Counted from the first letter of the stretch, positions 34,112-46,177 are shown. The stretch: 64,000 bases of DNA from Zopfochytrium polystomum (GCA_025765615.1 JAIVFJ010000063.1:62001-126000), one strand, 5' to 3'. The notes: generated from the sequence alone by a model not told the origin. Translations and numbers: made by a program.

Positions 34112-37100
34112 ATGGACCACCAGCGGAGCGTCACAATTCAGCTCGTTCCGGACGAGGACTCTCAAGTGCCCGACCAGCTATGCAGCAGCCCCAGCGGCGA
34201 CGTCCAATTCGTCCACGACGGGAATCGCTTGAAGGTCTACTGGGACGACATGATTCGCGCGCTCATGCTCGCGCCTGAGCTGCACACCACCGCCATTTAC
34301 CCCGACGCGTCTCTCACGCCGGTCAATGGCCCAAACGGCGATAGCATCAGTTTGCAAGAAGGCGGCGGCGGCCGTCCTCATTTCCGGCTGCCAAAGTTCG
34401 TTCCGTCCAAGACCCGTTTGCTCTATCTCCGCCTTCGCGACCCCGAGCCAATGGAGCAAGAAGAAGCTCGTCTTCGCATGGCTCAAGCCGTGCCAGAGCG
34501 ACCACGGCTGAACCCCGACAAAGGCTTCAAGTTCACTTCGGACGATGTGCGAATCGCCTGCCTTCTTTCCGCAGCCGCCAACAAGGACGACCCCAGAGCG
34601 TGGCTCCTTGAAAAAAGCGGACAGTGGCCGAGCAAAGTACAGTCGCGTCCGCTGTTCGTTCGAAGAGGCGATCGATCGCGCGATTCTCCTTTGACTCCGT
34701 ATCTTCTGGTCATGACACGCGCCGTGGGCGAAAGCCACTCGCAACTCCCGGGCAGTCTTGATGCTTTTGAAAAGCACGAGGAACGAACTCTTTGGGTCGC
34801 TTTCCGCGGCACCGACAACGTGGAGGACGTCATCGCGGATTTGAACTTTTTGCAAACAGGGACCCCTCTGGGCAGAGTTCACAGTGGCTTCTGGGGCAAG
34901 ATTTGCAAGCTAGCCAAGCATCTCGGTCACATAAGCAGAGAAATGCGAGAAACAAACGACAAACTACAACCGGGACGCCCACTCATGCGAGTCATCTTCA
35001 CCGGTCACAGCTCGGGAGGTGCACTCGCGCAAGTATCCTTCCTCCATGAAATCGCCAATGACGACCTCAAGGGCCAACTGAACGAGCACATTGGGGCCAT
35101 TGCATTTGGCAGCCCTTGGGTGGCGAACCAAGAGATTTCCGATGCTCTCGTTGCGAAAGGCCTGTCCGGCCGCCTCTTGACGGTGGTCAACGACGCAGAC
35201 CTTGTGCCCAGCCTGCTCGACTATGTTGAAACTGCCAAATCCGTAGCTGGAACGGTTGACCGCGTCACTTCTGACGCAGCCACCATCTGCACTACCATTC
35301 GCCGGTGTCTCGGAAATGACAGGGCTGTGCTGGCAGAAACCTTTTTCAAAGCCGTAACCTATATGACAGAAATTGTCGACTCTTTCGGAACGAAAACAAC
35401 TCCCCTACCAGCATACGCACCTTTGGGGCGCCTTTTGATTATAAAGGAAGCGGACCGTGAAAATAATATTGTTTCCAGTATGCTTTCCGATACCGAGAAG
35501 ATAAGAGAGTGGGTCGCTGAAAAGTTGAAAAACTTCGACCAGAGGGCCGAAGAGCGAGAGGTACTCTCCAGAGGCATACGCGCTCACCACTGGAAGTTGT
35601 ACTTGGACTCGGTGAGACAGTGCGCAACCCTCGGAGACTTGAACGCTGCTGAAGCGGCGTCGCAAAGCGAGTCGCAAACCGAAGAAAAGGACTTCGCACC
35701 AGAAAATATCCCCGAGGACTACCTTCTGCCCGCAATAGGCAGCTGCAAAGTGGAGGTATTGGCCAATTCTATTGGAGTAACCGTTACAGGCAAAAACCTT
35801 CATTTCCTCAATGTGGATGCCCCTGCCTTTTTTAAATGGGGCTTCACAACTCTGGAACCGACAGCATGGGAGACGCTGGAAACGCAAAGCGATCGGATAC
35901 TCCTGAAGATCAGAATTGATGGCCATCAAGCACGTGAGGACCATACTCAGCCACACTTTGAAATTTGTTTGCGCAAGTATTTCTGCGACGCTCCCAGGGG
36001 CCGATCGTACCTGGCTCGCCGTGTTGACAAGAAGAACCCTGATGAATTCGACGATTCTCGCATTGATTCGGCGGTGGACGACGATTTGCGGGCAAAGCTT
36101 TCAGCCGATTTTTTCCTGGCGGCAGTGCGGCGCCTGTTCTTTCGACTCTCTCTCGATCTTATCGTCGCTGGTGTTACCAAAGCAAATGCGATCGATCGTG
36201 TCAACCGTGTCTTGACAAATTCCCCCGCTGTGACCCCTTTCCTGGAACTGTGCGCTGACCTCCCAAAACCCCGACCACCCGAAAAGGAGTGGGTCGTCGT
36301 ATTCAAAGACGCGCTGCGCGACGCCTTGATCGCACAAGTCAAGGAGGGAGAATATGCACCTGACATTAAGGAGGACCGTAACCGTGTAATACTTTTCAGC
36401 GCGACGAATCGAGAGAATTTGACCAACGAGATTACTCCTGTCCTCGAAGCATTAGTGGAACACCTCAGCCAGCCCCGCTATTATACGTACAAATCTACTT
36501 TGAAGAATGGAGCTATAGTTCTTGCCGTTCTCTGTATCGGCGTTTTCGTTGGAGTGATGCTCACGGAAGAAATTGTAAGTGCTCCAGTTGCCGAGTTGAC
36601 TACCGTGTTCGCACCAAGCTCTGTCACGGTCAGCGGTGCTGTGGCTGGTGTGGCTGGTATCGCCAAATGGATGTCTACGTGGTCCCCAGCGACGGATGCA
36701 ATGGAGCCAGAAAGACGGTACCGCAGTCAGTTGGAGCTCTTTCTCAATAGTCTTGGCTCCAACATTGGCGTACTAGACTCCTGCCGGCAGTTGGAAAATA
36801 TGCTGTATACTCGTCTAATGAAATGCAACTTTGGAGATGTCGCGCAAGCAAACCAGCGGGCTCCAGACTGGCTTGCCGACGACGCCAAGTTAAAAACAAA
36901 GCTGGAGTGGGATCGGGAATCGCGTGAAATGTTTGAGACACCAGCAACGACGAAGAGGCCTAGTCTGAAAGGCTGCACACTTCAGGCAAAGCTCCAGGCA
37001 CTTCGCTTCCTTCGCTTGATCATGTGCGTGAGAGAAACTCGGAAGCTGATGGACCGAATTTTCGTTGCGTTTGTTGGCGAATCAGCGGTCGGCAAAAGCT

Positions 37101-37771
37101 CCCTTCTCAAGGCGCTCTTCCAGCTAAATATCACTGCGGGCTTCACTAAACAACATCGCACGCAATCTATCTCACTCTATCCTCTTCAAGGAGGAAGTCA
37201 AGCTCCAATCAGCGTTCTTGATTTTCCAGGCACAACTGACCTGAACGACAACGCATCTGCTACCTTTTATGATGCGTACGGAATTACGAGTATGAGCGTT
37301 ATCGTGGCCCCCCCAAAAGGCGGCGGCCTGAATCTTCGACAGATTGCCAGAAGGCTTCGTGGCCGTAAATTGCGCCCATCGGAGGAGGTTCGACGCGATT
37401 TTGCAGCCCAAGGATTTCTCCTGCCTGCCACCAGCAACGATGATGCCTCCAAGATCAAGTCGCCGGTGTGCGTGTTGGTGTCCCAGCTCGACACCATGAA
37501 CATCGACCCTGCAGAGGCGGAGAAAGGCATGGAAGCAATCAAGGCGGAGGTTGCGGAGTCCGCCTGTGTGAAGATCAGCCAGGTCCACTTGTATTGGAAC
37601 GACGTGGACGTGAAACAACCGCCGGATTCGAAACCGTATCTTGTGGGCCGCGGTGTCGAGTCGGTGCGACAGTTCCTTTATGAGCAGATGGAGGAACAGC
37701 TGGATATCAGTGAGTACAAAGAGGAGGTAAGGGCCCAGCTGAAACTGGAGGCTCGTCGTCCCGAACAATGA
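34112..37771 (+). CDS. Class 3 lipase - dynamin/GIMAP-like GTPase fusion protein
   Basis: Intronless ORF of 1219 aa. Residues 1-110 are unassigned. A class 3 (alpha/beta-hydrolase) lipase domain spans about 225-370: WVAFRGTDN near 230, nucleophile elbow GHSSGG near 297, and the expected Asp in VNDADLVP near 360. A middle region of about 430 aa is unrecognised and ends at a hydrophobic segment (IVLAVLCIGVFVGVML, about 800-816), with a second weakly hydrophobic stretch near 845, so membrane association is likely. A P-loop GTPase follows: G1 GESAVGKSS near 988, G3 DFPGT near 1036, and a G4-like SQLD near 1123. The order lipase-membrane-GTPase suggests GTP-controlled lipid hydrolysis or membrane action; this is inference. 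Start chosen as the first ATG; upstream sequence is clearly non-coding. Confidence 0.85.
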   Translation: MDHQRSVTIQLVPDEDSQVPDQLCSSPSGDVQFVHDGNRLKVYWDDMIRALMLAPELHTTAIYPDASLTPVNGPNGDSISLQEGGGGRPHFRLPKFVPSKTRLLYLRLRDPEPMEQEEARLRMAQAVPERPRLNPDKGFKFTSDDVRIACLLSAAANKDDPRAWLLEKSGQWPSKVQSRPLFVRRGDRSRDSPLTPYLLVMTRAVGESHSQLPGSLDAFEKHEERTLWVAFRGTDNVEDVIADLNFLQTGTPLGRVHSGFWGKICKLAKHLGHISREMRETNDKLQPGRPLMRVIFTGHSSGGALAQVSFLHEIANDDLKGQLNEHIGAIAFGSPWVANQEISDALVAKGLSGRLLTVVNDADLVPSLLDYVETAKSVAGTVDRVTSDAATICTTIRRCLGNDRAVLAETFFKAVTYMTEIVDSFGTKTTPLPAYAPLGRLLIIKEADRENNIVSSMLSDTEKIREWVAEKLKNFDQRAEEREVLSRGIRAHHWKLYLDSVRQCATLGDLNAAEAASQSESQTEEKDFAPENIPEDYLLPAIGSCKVEVLANSIGVTVTGKNLHFLNVDAPAFFKWGFTTLEPTAWETLETQSDRILLKIRIDGHQAREDHTQPHFEICLRKYFCDAPRGRSYLARRVDKKNPDEFDDSRIDSAVDDDLRAKLSADFFLAAVRRLFFRLSLDLIVAGVTKANAIDRVNRVLTNSPAVTPFLELCADLPKPRPPEKEWVVVFKDALRDALIAQVKEGEYAPDIKEDRNRVILFSATNRENLTNEITPVLEALVEHLSQPRYYTYKSTLKNGAIVLAVLCIGVFVGVMLTEEIVSAPVAELTTVFAPSSVTVSGAVAGVAGIAKWMSTWSPATDAMEPERRYRSQLELFLNSLGSNIGVLDSCRQLENMLYTRLMKCNFGDVAQANQRAPDWLADDAKLKTKLEWDRESREMFETPATTKRPSLKGCTLQAKLQALRFLRLIMCVRETRKLMDRIFVAFVGESAVGKSSLLKALFQLNITAGFTKQHRTQSISLYPLQGGSQAPISVLDFPGTTDLNDNASATFYDAYGITSMSVIVAPPKGGGLNLRQIARRLRGRKLRPSEEVRRDFAAQGFLLPATSNDDASKIKSPVCVLVSQLDTMNIDPAEAEKGMEAIKAEVAESACVKISQVHLYWNDVDVKQPPDSKPYLVGRGVESVRQFLYEQMEEQLDISEYKEEVRAQLKLEARRPEQ

Positions 37772-39983
37772 CATCATGAATGTTGTATGGCGCTCCACTT
37801 CGTCGTTGCCGTATCTGTTTCTTAGTGAGCTGCCTGTATGGCTCATTACCCATCCAACATCATCCGTTTATTGTCTGTGTCTACTCCGTCAATCATTCTT
37901 AGTTTGATAATTTCTATGGTCGGTGTCGTCGGTTTGGTTCGAAATTCCAATGGCGACTATCGTGAAAGCGTTTCTCCTTTGAAATGAAACCTTACGTCTG
38001 CTCGCTTTTCTGCACTTGCGGCTCTACTTTCATTTATCTCCCACCCTTCCTCCCTATCCCGTGTCGCTTTGCCATATCAGTCACATCAATGAACTTGACA
38101 TCCTTCGGTGAATGGAGCATCAGAATTTTGGGAAAAGGCTATTGGTGATTGCACCTGGCACCCAGACTTTGGATCAGCGAGAAATCTTAATTTGAGTGTG
38201 AGCCCCTATCTTTGTTGCCAAAGTAGATGGAGAGCCAGTGCTCTCATCTTGAAAGAGCAAAGCGCCCTGTCACACTGCGAAGGAGGGATCAAACGGTGGT
38301 AGAGCTTGCAGAGCTTGTAGAGGATATAGTGACTCAGGTACCAGTAATGGTTTTGATTTGTTCTAAAGTGAGATAGAGCAGGCAGAAGTGATCAGGATCT
38401 GGGATGATGCTTCTGCTACTGGAGTTTCCCCTTTATTCTGTAGGAGACCTCAGGAATTAGGCTTTGGTGATTGCCTTTTAGTTCTGAGAGATTGAGTTGG
38501 ACTTTTGAATGGGCATGAGGCAGGCATCACATCATTGCTGCATCGTGCTGATTCGGCCAGAACTTCCATAGAGTTAGATTTGACGAGAACTTCCATGGAG
38601 TCATGTGCAAAGAAGAAAGTCAGGCTCCCTGTGAAGCTCCCATAATCATTCCTATCAAATTGCTGAGTGAAGCACACTGATTTGGTCAACTGGGCATGAT
38701 ACCTGTCATAACCTTCTTGGTCTGATCTGGCAAAACGACTTTGCTGGTTGAAGCAACTTGCGGAGGTGAGTGTGGTGGGCAGAGCCCATCAGGGATGACC
38801 ACCTAAAGACTGACTACAAAGGAGAAAATTCAATTTAGTGTTATAGATTATAATATTATAGACACATAATAAATTGTAGTTGGTTGTGAGGAACCTACCT
38901 GTAGCCGCAAGTGTCCATACGCATGGCCTTGCTAACTGAGCTGGCCTCGTGAGATTCTATCAGTCCACTGCCATTTCAGACGGAGGTCGCAGCTTGTTGA
39001 TTAGCGAGTCGGGGCGATCCGGCGAGTCGCGACGGGGTTGGTGCGGCGGCGGCGGCACGTAATTGGCTGGGAACTTGCTATCAGTGTAAAACAGTATCTG
39101 AAAATATGAACTGACACAGAACTCGTGCATGTTTCCGCGTCCAACGTTGCTTCTTCCTCGACCTGCACGACAGAAGTTGGCCATGCTTCAGTAGTGGCAG
39201 CCAAATCCGAGGACGCCGCATGGAGGGCGGTGATTAATTCCTGGGCTCAACAAACGCTCTCTTTGGTTTGAGCGCGAACGCTAAACGTCCAAAAAAAAAA
39301 AAAAAAAAAAAAAAAACAAGCAAGAGTTTCGGAGCGAAGGTCTGCACTTGAGCAATCATCTGTTGGTGCGCGCAGCGAGAGGACCCGTTCAGCTTGCCCG
39401 ATTAACGACACGCTCTGGACGGCGCTAGTGCACGAGATTTGCTTCAAAACGACATCTGGTTGGTTTGGACGGGAAGGATGTTCTACTTTGTGCGGCGCAG
39501 TGGTACGGTGGGTACCCGTGTTTCGAGACAGTTGTCCGTAGATCAAAAAAGGAGGCGTCAAAGGGCAAGTTTCGTTTCGACATAAAACATAAACTTCGAA
39601 TTTGGACGGGAAAGAAGAGGACGAGAATTGGCGAGTGCGGGATATTGCGGTGGGCGGGACGGCGTTGCTTTATTCTTGGCCAAAGACTTTTTTTATTTTT
39701 TCAAAAAGTCCTAGAGAGTTCTTTCCTTTGTTTCTTCTTGATACGAGTGGTCTTCCGCATTGGGCCATGCCGAAGTATTGCACAATAATTTGGGGCAGCA
39801 CTTGCGAGCTCCCAATGCAGGCTCAGTAAGTTTGAGAAAGTCTCCAAAATGCACTTATTGTATTAAATGGCATATCCTTCGCCCAGCACCACCATCTGAC
39901 TTAGATTAAAAACTCTTGAATGACTTCAATGAAAAACTCTGGAATTGATCTCATGATGAAGCTCCCGTTTTCTTCGTCTTCTG
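37772..39983. other. Intergenic region between lipase-GTPase gene and copy C
   Basis: No firm gene. An AT-rich patch lies near 38835-38880 and a 27-nt A tract near 39290-39316. Short ORFs around 39465-39830 in two frames show only a faint resemblance to the C-terminal region of the EF-hand/NACHT family and are not claimed. Confidence 0.35.
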
Positions 39984-42900
39984 TTATGTCGTCACTGCCG
40001 TCGGTGCAACAATTTGAAGTTCGACGAGGAGGGACGACCGGGCTTTCCACTTGAGGATAACAGAGGAGTCAGAGTCAATTGCCTCGGCAATCAGTATTGG
40101 AGGTTCGTGCAGAGAGTTTGACGAGTACGGAATCAGGATGGGAGGGACCGCGAACACGGCATCCATTTCTGGTCCTGAAATTACGGCTCCCAGTTTTTCT
40201 GGTTCGACGCATTTGCGAAGAACCCCGTTGGTGCTCAGCATGAAGAGCAAATCCGCCGTCGTCCCCCTAACAATTGTCCACGATAAGGAGCACGCCGTCG
40301 CCAGCAAACGGAGCTCCGCCGCTTGATTTTTGACAAGGTCGACAACCCAGATCTCCGCTTCGTTCTCTGGAGGTAAAACGCTGAAGAATATTTTGTCGCG
40401 AGCCATAGCAATCGTTGTTCCCATTATTCCATTGACCTCCGGCCAAGTTGTTCCGTCGGCCTGCGGAAATTTCCTCGTCCTGCCCCAAGACGTGATTTGA
40501 ATGCAATTCCCGCGCTCAGTCTTGAGCATCTGTACACTACATGATTTTCCTTTGATCGGCGCCGCAACATCTCCATTCGTCACTTCCAATGAATCGGAAT
40601 TTGGCGAGTCAGTCTGTTCAGAAAGACTGTAGGTTTCTCCTCGTTGGACGTGGTATTGAATATGCTGAGATCGCCCTTTGGCGGTCAAAAATACTGCGGG
40701 CGAGTTCGGGTGAGCAGGGGACTGGCAGCAATAAAACAGCCTCTCCTGTTGCTCATTTTCGGTTACTGCAGGGGCAAATGTTTGTGGCTCTTCTGTGGTG
40801 GTTGATGTCTCCAAGCTATTCTCTCCCGAGGACGTATCCGGGTCCCCGTCTGCGGATGGCTGGGACTTCACATTGGTACTGAAAAGAGTGTGAGCGATTT
40901 TGATGGTAAACGCCTCAATGTTCTGCGTGAGCACAAATCCTGGTTAGTTATGAATGAAAACAAAGTCGCTGGAAGCCTACCTTGACGGAAGTGCAAGAAC
41001 TTTGCGGTTGCGAAGTGCATCGCTCTATATTGATCTCTTCGTATGGGGAACTTTTGTCGGGAGGTGGACAGGGAACAGCTTTCAGACTGGCATCCATTTT
41101 ATAAAATCCGTCATCCATTTCCAAATAGACAACCCCGTTTGCGTTCTTCACCGATCTGGGCGAAATGAAATGCTGTATCATTTTTTTGGGAGTGAATGCG
41201 TCCAGCATTATCAAAATCTCCAGTGGAGGCAAGTCTTTTGAGGACGAGGTTGCCAGCACAGTCAGTGCGACCAAGTACAATCGATTTGGATAAAAGCCAC
41301 AAATGACAAGTTTGGAGGATTTTTCTTTCACGGTGATCGAAGTATATTCACTCTTAGGCGAGCCAGTCGTGAGTGTCGAAGACTTTTTGTTTTCGGACTC
41401 TTCTTCACTTTTGAGTTCCGAAAGTTTTTCGTTCCCGCTCGAGACAGCATCTTCGCTTTTGGGTTCGAAAGATTTTTCTCTGGAGCCGAGGGAAGGATTT
41501 ACACTTCTCAGAACATAAGGCTTGAGGTCAGACATTTCCTCCGTTGTGAATGTTCTTAGTTCGTTTGTGTACGAGTTTACTGTGATGAACAGGGTTTCCT
41601 TCGAATCAAACTCAGTAAGTAGCCAGGGACACCCATTCTCCTCGAGCCGGTGCATAGAGAATGCAGCAGGCTTCAATATGTCCAGGGAAGGCCTGTTCCA
41701 GAAAATATTCCAATTTTCATCTTTATCTGGACCCGCATAGTTCTCTGCGTCGAGAATAGTCGGAACGTCGGCGGTTGCGGAATAAATACACCGAAGCAAT
41801 TTCAGGATTTCTTCCCTATGTCCGAAGGCCTCTTGGTTTTTTTTGGTGCTGGAGAAGACGATTTGCACTGCTTCTGCCGCGATATTCATGTTCTTTTGAT
41901 ATCGCGTTTGATGTGTGGCCTTCGGGGACTCTGGGAACCCGTTCTTCGCCAATTTTTTTAGCCACTCGACATTCATCCACGCCTTCGCCCACTTGCCCAT
42001 TGGGTCTATCTGCTGTTCAACCACCTTGGATTGAACTTCCCAAAAGTGCTTGTGCACATTCACCAGAGCGTACTTGTAAAAGGCCTTGATCTGCTTTAGA
42101 TTGAAGTTCGCTGTGGAAGTGGGACTCTCCGGATATTTTTGGATCGCCTCGCAGCACATCTCATAGAGAAACATCTTTGTCTCGTTTACTTGCAAATCAT
42201 CTGCGATGGCTTTGGAAATATCGTCTTTTGATACGAGGTCACGCAACGACTTGTGGCCCGGAATCATGCCGCCTCGGCTGTTTGTGCGCAGCAAAAGTCG
42301 CGTCGCTGCCAGAGACAGATCGCTTTCCAGCTGCGCAATCAGTGGAGACACTGTTTCCTGGTTGGATCCAGTATGGGCGGTTGGAGGATCTGGTTGTTTG
42401 TACAGTTTAACTAGTTTGTACAGCACGTCCGCGTCTAGGGGTTCAAAAATTGCGAGCGTAAGAGCAATGCATGAGGCGAACATGGTTTTCCGCGTCGTAT
42501 TGTCTTTCGACTCCTCCAGAATGTAGATGATCGATTTCCTGAACAGCCTCAAGTAAAGATTGCCGATATCTTCCACGTCGTCCGTCAGCATTGACCTGAT
42601 AACCACGTCATAGTTCCCGATGCGTAGATAGTCGTCCCGAACAAGTGTGATCAGTAGCTTAAGACGAAGAATGTTGCCGAAACAGAGCTTTACAAGGTGG
42701 TTGGTCATCACGCTGTCGACCTTGGGAAGCGAGAACCTCACGTAAAATTGCAAGTTCTCCTTAACCTCCTCTCGGATGGTTTCGGTCACATTGGAACACC
42801 ATTTTGCATGGTCGGGAACGACCTCCGCACGGAAGTTGTCCGCGTCAACGCCAGCACTCTCATGGCTGAATTTCGTAAATCTCGTAATGTGGGAAGGTTG

Positions 42901-45900
42901 GAACGACATATTGAATCTTGTATAGTTTTCTAACGTCATTGTGCTCATTAAACTTGACGGCAGAGGACGAGAAGCCACAATGATGGGCACATGCATCTTC
43001 AAATTGCCCATGGCTTTGTGACATAAATCGACAAACATCATGACGTTTTTCTGCATCTCTTCGGGGCACTCATCTAAACCGTCCAGAACAATAAGGTCCA
43101 CAATTTCAGTCTCGTACTTCAACCTATTTTGCAATTTTTTCTCGACTAAATAGCGGACGATAGAGAAGCACGATTCAAGATTGCCTTGAGCAGATGTGTT
43201 CTGGGTGAAGGCGTACGAGTCCAACAATTCGTTCAATGTTGTGTCACTTGTGCACACCTTGTCCGGCACTTCACAGATCTGAAAAAATTGAAACAAAAGG
43301 GTGCCCAGAACTGTCTGCATATCCAAGCGCTCTCTTTCATCGTACTTGAAGAAATAGTGCAAGGACTTCTTCGTCACAAGCATCGCGCACAACGAGCTCT
43401 TTCCGAATCCAGCCTCGGCCTCCAAAATTGCAATGCCGTCTGCAATGGGACAGGTAAGAGAGGCAACCACATTCCAATACAAAAAAACTCGAAACTCAAC
43501 ATCGCGGACAACGCCGGATGACCGTCGCGGTGTTTCGCCAGGCTACATTCAACTGCTCGCCCAGAAGTGTCCGGCGGTCCTCGACGAAACTCGCGGGACG
43601 AAATAATTTCCTTAAGGCCTCGAAGTCGTCAGCGCTCCGACTGACTTTCGCATCACTCGATTGTAGCGCTTTCACCTCTTTAATTTTCTCTCTCATTTTG
43701 TCAAAGATAGGCCGGCGTCCCAGCCACGTGCTGAATTCGTCGACTCCGATCAACCCATCGCCGTTGAAATTGATGGAACTTACGACCTGCTTTTGGGTTT
43801 CAGGCGGGACGGGGTTGCGATCGAATTCATCCGAGTCTGGGCCAGTACGTTGGGGATCGTGTGCTTTCTTCTACTTCCTCTTGAGCTCGGCTTCCGTCAG
43901 CTTGTTGAAGTGATCAAACAGCTGTTTTTGGAAAGCATCCTTTCGGACAACCGCTCGAAACCTGTTGCGGCGCCAAAATTGGCGCGCTTCGTCGTGGGGC
44001 AATACAGCGAGCGTGCTGCTAATGTCGAACGCTAGGTTGGACGGATCGGCCCGGTCCAGTGCATTCACGTAGGACTCGATTTCCTCCTTGGCGCTCTTCA
44101 GCTTAGATGCGTCTTGCGACAAACCGGCACGAATCTTTGAAGAAAACATGACGGGGCGGGTCAGATGGTGACGCGAAAGTAATGCTGGCAAAGCTTACAA
44201 TTCCAGTAAGATTATTACGTGCCTTCCTGGCAACCAAAAATTGTTCCCATGTGCGCAACGACGCGATAGCGCTGCGGGCCAGTTTTGCGTAGTTCTCTAG
44301 AACATGTTTCTCGTCCACCACGAGGTGGCTGTCGGGCCGAAAGTACGCCAAAAACTTCATCTGTATAACATTTTCCAATACCTCACATTGCTGAAAAAAT
44401 TTCAGAGGATCTGGCGAAAGTTTGGTGCTCCTTGCGTACCACTTTAAGGCTTTTTGCCGCCTCGTCATCCTCCAAGTAACTAAGGATAACACGGCACATA
44501 TAGTTGATGCTAGAGAACGCGAGCCCGACCAAGGGTACGCTACTTAGGGCGTCGGTAGCTTTTTGGATGATCATGGTGGCTGCTTCGGCGAATTCCGCCA
44601 CTTGACGCACCTTGAGGTCCGATTTCGAGACTTTCTTCGTCAGCAGATAGGCTCTGCCAAAGCGTTCATCCGCGATCTCCCAATTAGCAACGAGTTCGTC
44701 AAAGTTATCTGGTTTGAAAACACGTTTATGCGTATCTTCATCCCGTTCGTGCAGAGTTAACACGACAGGTGTGTTTCGCTTGTCACAATCCAACTCAAAA
44801 TGAACACCTTTTTGGTCGCGGCTGTACCCGCCACAATAGAGTGCATTAACGTAAGCCCAGACTGTAGAATTTTGCGATTTGAGCACTTTTTCCTGGGGAG
44901 GAATCAGCCATCCAGGACGGTCAACACGTGCATCCTGATTGTTAGGTGAGCTTTGCACCCGCTGTGAATCAATGTTGATACCAATTTTACTAAACTGTCA
45001 GAAGCTTGCCAGATGCAACTATTGTCCCTCTCGCGCGATGAAGTGTCCGCAGCTTGGTATTGCAATTGCTTTTGCTTCAGATTCGCCCGGAGCCAAGTGT
45101 TAAAGATCTTACCCAATCCAAGGTACTCTGGGAAGTTCGACAAAAACTCGCTCCAGGCAACGGGGAGAGTTGCTTCCTCGGCATCTCCCTCGCTCTTCAA
45201 AATATTGACATGCATGTACACGTCAGGCTCTTCCATCCGTAGCAAAAAGTGGTTTTCGTCCTCAATATTCTCAGGTTGGATGTCTTTGACTCGAAAGCGC
45301 TGCTCATGCTTTTTGCATATTATCTCATCCCCAAGGGGGCCTCGGGCGGGACGGACGAACAAAAGGAGCGCCAGCTTGCTTTCTTTTTTTTCGATCTTTT
45401 TTCGAATCGTATTCAGCGTAGACGTTGCGAGGCTGTTCAGATCCTGCTTGGACAATCCAGTAAAATGCTGGGGGGGGGGGGGGGGAAGGAGAGGAGAGTG
45501 AGATGAAGGGTGAGGCGAGCGCCACCGCAAGTAGCAGAATGCCGATGACGTGGTATTATTTGTGTCCACAGCTACCTGCATCACGGAAAGACGACGCAAG
45601 CTCCTTTTGGTGCAGGGTCGATTTTCTTCTCGAAAGTGAGAGCATCCCACCCAGGAGTAGTGAGGGTTAGGCGGTTAAGTATTTAACGCAATGGTGGGGA
45701 GGACGGGCGAGCCCCACCTGAATCGAATCCCTTGCGGGGGAAATCTGAAAGAAGTCGAGTATGACGTGTGATAAACGGTACAGCAGAGACAGAAAAAAGA
45801 AAGAAAAAAAGAAAGAAAAGATAAATATTAAATAGGAGGCGGCGTGCTTCGCTATTCAGTCCACTCAACCTCCCACCCCTCCCCCGCCTCGCTCGCACAT

Positions 45901-46177
45901 TCAACAGTGTCTCTCGTGCATACTTACCCGGCCCATCTTCATCATCATTATCATCAGTGATCTTCATCGAGCCGTCCCTCCAGGTGACTTGGATGGTCGC
46001 ACGGGGACCGGCGGTGCCTTCGGCGGGGAATTCGGCGGCGGCGGCGGGGGCTTCGGCGGTGGCGACGGGGGCGGCGTCGGCGACGTCGTCGACATCTTCC
46101 TCAACGTCGTCGTCGGTTGCTTTTGGCTGGAGTCTATTCCAACCGACGCCGGGGGCAGGGTGAGTCAAGCCGTTCAT
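39984..46177 (-). CDS. EF-hand/NACHT NLR-like protein, copy C (one in-frame TAG)
   Basis: Nine exons: 46177-45928, 45628-45576, 45467-45113, 45052-44982, 44934-44443, 44390-44199, 44134-43501, 43439-40981, 40922-39984, about 1814 codons, phases identical to copies A and B. This copy has the best EF-hand of the three: loop NFNGDGLIGVDE (about 43774-43739), with Asn/Asn/Asp at 1/3/5, Gly at 6, Ile at 8 and Glu at 12. NACHT Walker A GFGKSS near 43400 and Walker B IVLDGLDEC near 43085. Helical block with SVPLVGLAFSSINYMC in exon 5. The only lesion is TAG at 43873-43871, in a variable Lys-rich linker before the EF-hand. The last exon has the YCCQSPAH ... HIQYHVQRGETYSLSE block. No known family was recognised for the N- and C-terminal parts. 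Predicted role: Ca2+-modulated STAND switch (inference). Confidence 0.82.

Noticed and set aside
39465..39830. Possible further relic of the EF-hand/NACHT C-terminal domain
   Set aside because: Only a few scattered residues resemble copy B and no splice or DNA-level match was found.
17532..43873. TAA/TAG might be sense codons (reassigned nuclear code), which would repair copies B and C
   Set aside because: The long host ORFs and the Gln-rich Gag, UBR7 and eIF3c proteins use only CAA/CAG and show no internal TAA/TAG, and deoC ends at TAG in the expected place. Copy A would still be frameshifted.
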